The position numbers and the translations under genes were made by a program. Below the pieces are notes generated by a model. That model worked only from the letters and a program-made list of their open reading frames with translations. It did no database searches and was not told the origin of the DNA. DNA of 64,000 nucleotides from AP-15 sp963750195 (GTDB lineage Bacteria; Pseudomonadota; Alphaproteobacteria; ATCC43930; CGMCC-115725): the NCBI GenBank assembly GCA_963750195.1, contig CAVVPS010000019.1, positions 62,001 through 126,000 on the forward strand. Direction: 5' to 3'. The stretch's first letter is position 1. Each line of letters starts with the position of its first letter. Below, piece after piece: positions 61,876 through 64,000 of the stretch.

Positions 61876-61932
61876 GCGCCCCCCCCGGACTTGATCGTGG
61901 GATCACGGGGAGAGGGTCGGGGTGAGGGGCGC
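61876..61932. repeat. REP-like palindromic element
   Basis: GCGCCCC (61876-61882) and GGGGCGC (61926-61932) flank a segment with an inner CGTG-GGAT-CACG stem and GGGGAGAGGGTCGGGGTGAG. The GGGAGAGGG-type sequence resembles dispersed extragenic palindromes common in alphaproteobacterial genomes. CGACTCTCCCCGCGAG near 62040 may be part of a second, degraded copy. Identification is from memory of the general pattern. Confidence 0.45.
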
Positions 61933-62097
61933 GTTGAACACGCGACAAATTTAGCGCGAGCACCATCGATGCCGCAAATGGGAGCCTCGGATTGCTGCCG
62001 ACATTACATTCCCGCCGCCATTTCAGAAGCGCGAAACCCGACTCTCCCCGCGAGAATGCGGTCCGCACCGGCCCGACCCACCGCCGTCCGATCCGGC

Positions 62098-62526
62098 TTA
62101 TCGCCGGTCATCGTCGCCCCCGCGCCTACCCCCCCTTCTAACCGGGGGCGATATGATTTTTATTTTTTCTTCTTGGGTAAAAGAGATAGAGTTCTCAATA
62201 AGAACTATGACAGCATTGTTAGCACCATTTGCTTGTGCGTCACTTCGTTCTCTATATAGCTTATCAAGCTTCGTAGTGACATTCTCTAAATCGATGCGCT
62301 GCCTTCTCGTCGAGGACATATTAGCGAAGCAATCTATGCCTACCTGCAATGCCTGACCGAGAATATACCCCACCCCGGGAGATAAAATAGCTCCCACCTT
62401 ATTCCATGGGTCTGCAAAGCTTTGGACGACCAGCGCCCAAATACCGACTGCGGCGACGCCAAACCAGCGCGCAAAGGGATCGCTGGGTTCTGGTAGGTTT
62501 ACGCCTCCCCGTGGGGCCGTGGGCAT
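62098..62526 (-). CDS. Hypothetical membrane protein with coiled coil
   Basis: Protein of 142 residues, GC-poor in its second half compared with the window. Two hydrophobic stretches (WFGVAAVGIWALVVQSFA and ILSPGVGYILGQALQVGIDCF) form a likely membrane hairpin, then a charged helix (RRQRIDLENVTTKLDKLYRERSDAQ) likely to be a coiled coil. ATG 62526 is used; TTG 62550 is possible. It starts 53 bases after the TPR gene's stop on the same strand, so it may be its operon partner. The Arg/Gly/Asp tail may be out of frame. No family recognised. Confidence 0.6.
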   Translation of the reverse strand: MPTAPRGGVNLPEPSDPFARWFGVAAVGIWALVVQSFADPWNKVGAILSPGVGYILGQALQVGIDCFANMSSTRRQRIDLENVTTKLDKLYRERSDAQANGANNAVIVLIENSISFTQEEKIKIISPPVRRGGRRGGDDDRR

Positions 62527-62578
62527 TTCGCTTTTAAACCTTCCGAGCAAAGGCGTCGTCGAGATCCTCGGTCAGTAA

Positions 62579-64000
62579 TCACAGCGACCGCACTCGTATT
62601 CGCCGCTCTGATATAATTTGCTCTGCGTGGATTAAACTTGCTTGCGCAGTCGCTAGCAGCCCTTCTGCCCATCCCGCATTAAATTCCTCTATTGCCGCGC
62701 GATAGGCCGTCACCGCCTCCTCCAGCCGCGCCGTCCCGCTCTCCCGCTCCCCGAGGCCCACGAGCGCATTGCCGAGGTTGTTCTGCGTCATCGCCCACTG
62801 AAGCGGCACACGCTCGCGCGTCTGTTCCTGCATTGCCGCGCGATAGGCCGTCACCGCCTCTTCCAGTCGCGCCGTCCCCTTTCCCGCTCCCCGAGGCCCA
62901 CGAGCGCATAGCCGAGGTTGTTCTGCGTCATCGCCCACTGAAGCGGCACACGCTCGCGCGTCCTTTCCTTCAATGCTGCGCGGTAGGCGCCAACCGCCTC
63001 TTCCAGCCGCGCCGTCCCGCTCTCCCGCCCCCCGAGCTGTGCGAGCGCATTGCCGAGATTGTTCTGCGTCTCCGCCCACTGAAGCGGCACACGCTCGCGC
63101 GTCACTTCCTGTATCGCCGCGCGATAGGCCGTCACCGCCTCCTCCAGCCGCGCCGTCCCACTCTCGCGCTCCCCGAGACGCACGAGCGCATAGCCGAGAT
63201 TGTTCTGCGTCTCCGCCCAGGCGAGCGGATCGCGCTCTCGCTTGCGCGTCCTTTCTCCCACTGCCGCGCGATAGGCCGTCACCGCCTCTTCCAGCCGCGC
63301 CGTCCCGCTCTCCCGCTCCCCGAGACGCACGAGCGCATAGCCAAGGTTGTTCTGCGTCTCCGCCCAGGCGAGCGGATCGCGCTCACGCTCGCGCGTCCTT
63401 TCTTCCAGTGCCGCGCGGTAGGCGGCAACCGCCTCCTCCAGCCGCGCCGTCCCGCTCTCCCGCTCCCCGAGACGCACGAGCGCATTGCCAAGGTTGTTCT
63501 GCGTCATCGCCCAAGCGAGCGGATCGCGCTCGCGCTCGCGCGTCCTTTCTTCCAGTGCCGCGCGATAGGCCGTCACCGCCTCCTCCAGTCGCGCCGTCCC
63601 GCTCTCCCGCTCCCCGAGACGCACGAGCGCATAGCCGAGATTGTTCTGCGTCTCCGCCCACTGAAGCGGCACACGCTCCCGCGTCACTGCCTGTATCGCA
63701 GCGCGGTAGGCGGCAACCGCCTGCTCCAGCCGTGCCGTCCCGCTCTCCCGCTCCCCGAGACGCGCCAGCGCATTGCCAAGGTTGTTCTGCGTTTCCGCCC
63801 AGGCGAGCGGATCGCGCTCGCGCGTCCGTTCTTCCAGTGCCGCGCGGTAGCCGGCAACCGCCTCCTCCAGCCGCGCCGTCCCGCTCTCCCGCTCCCCGAG
63901 ACGCACGAGCGCATTGCCAAGATTGTCCTGCGTCTCCGCCCACAGAAGCGGCACACGCTCCCGCGTCACTTCCTGTATCGCAGCGCGGTAGGCTGCAACC
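62579..64000 (-). CDS. Tetratricopeptide repeat protein, 5' end beyond the window, one frameshift
   Basis: C-terminal part of a TPR protein made of nine near-identical 47-residue units (49 where RER is inserted), consensus RERxPLxWAxTQNNLGxAL then LGERESGTARLEEAV and AYRAAL. It ends in a non-repeat tail (WAEGLLATAQASLIHAEQII). The N terminus lies right of the window. The eighth unit has one base missing near 62880 compared with its siblings (CTTTCCC for GCTCTCCC), the only net deletion among the breaks seen. Proteins of this look often carry an N-terminal protease or signalling domain, which cannot be checked here. Confidence 0.85.

Noticed and set aside
62579..64000. Regular direct repeats resembling a CRISPR array
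   Set aside because: The 141-147-base period is in frame and encodes TPR units; there are no short repeats with unique spacers.

Overview
The window is GC-rich chromosomal DNA, almost certainly from an alphaproteobacterium. The evidence is the order lpoA-like / rsmI / yraN / BON / SirB1-like / gshB, a DUF992 secreted protein, a Coq4-like protein, a short CspA followed by a 64-residue alphaproteobacterial-type protein, and many Tat-exported binding proteins with catabolic SDR, amidohydrolase and protocatechuate dioxygenase genes. I cannot name a genus. The profile is that of a free-living, nutritionally versatile heterotroph. I saw no rRNA, tRNA, CRISPR array, prophage or complete insertion sequence.

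Layout. 0-2.7 kb: end of a branched-chain amino acid ABC transporter with permease and ATPase fused (livMG), then livF. 2.8-7.7 kb: M20 peptidase, DUF29 protein, PuuE-like deacetylase, cell-wall amidase, amidohydrolase. 7.7-8.7 kb: MntA/HepT toxin-antitoxin pair. 8.8-10.6 kb: thiolase-fold protein with a DUF35 partner. 10.6-27.2 kb: two sugar-type (MalFG-like) ABC transporter clusters on the minus strand. They hold seven Tat-type solute-binding proteins, five of them tandem paralogs, but only one ATPase gene, and are separated by an Asp/Glu-racemase-family gene. 27.3-32.5 kb: FMN reductase, SDR, ROK kinase, DUF2272 lipoprotein, phosphatase, MFS transporter. 32.7-38.2 kb: glutathione synthase and envelope/ribosome housekeeping block. 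38.4-40.3 kb: cold-shock protein, then a lower-GC islet with small overlapping unknown genes. 40.3-45.6 kb: SDR, MetE-like methyltransferase, Coq4-like/TetR divergent pair, carboxymuconolactone decarboxylase family protein, MFS transporter. 45.7-51.7 kb: kdpDE without kdpFABC, then znuABC with a likely Zur box. 51.9-59.2 kb: DUF992, cis-prenyltransferase, SDR, pcaHG, Tyr-rich secreted protein, DUF3108, ThDP enzyme. 59.3-64 kb: VapBC-type pair, phosphodiesterase, thioesterase, and a repeat-rich TPR gene running off the right edge with a small membrane-protein gene behind it.

Two things stand out. First, the five tandem binding-protein genes were duplicated together with their spacers and feed one permease pair, which looks like a ligand-range expansion device. 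Second, 18 reading-frame breaks occur in otherwise intact conserved genes, and 17 of them are the same kind (one extra base). This points to an insertion-biased sequence rather than gene decay. Three of these breaks fall in what would otherwise be GANTC, the CcrM methylation site. Frame-broken genes are therefore listed as CDS with the break described.
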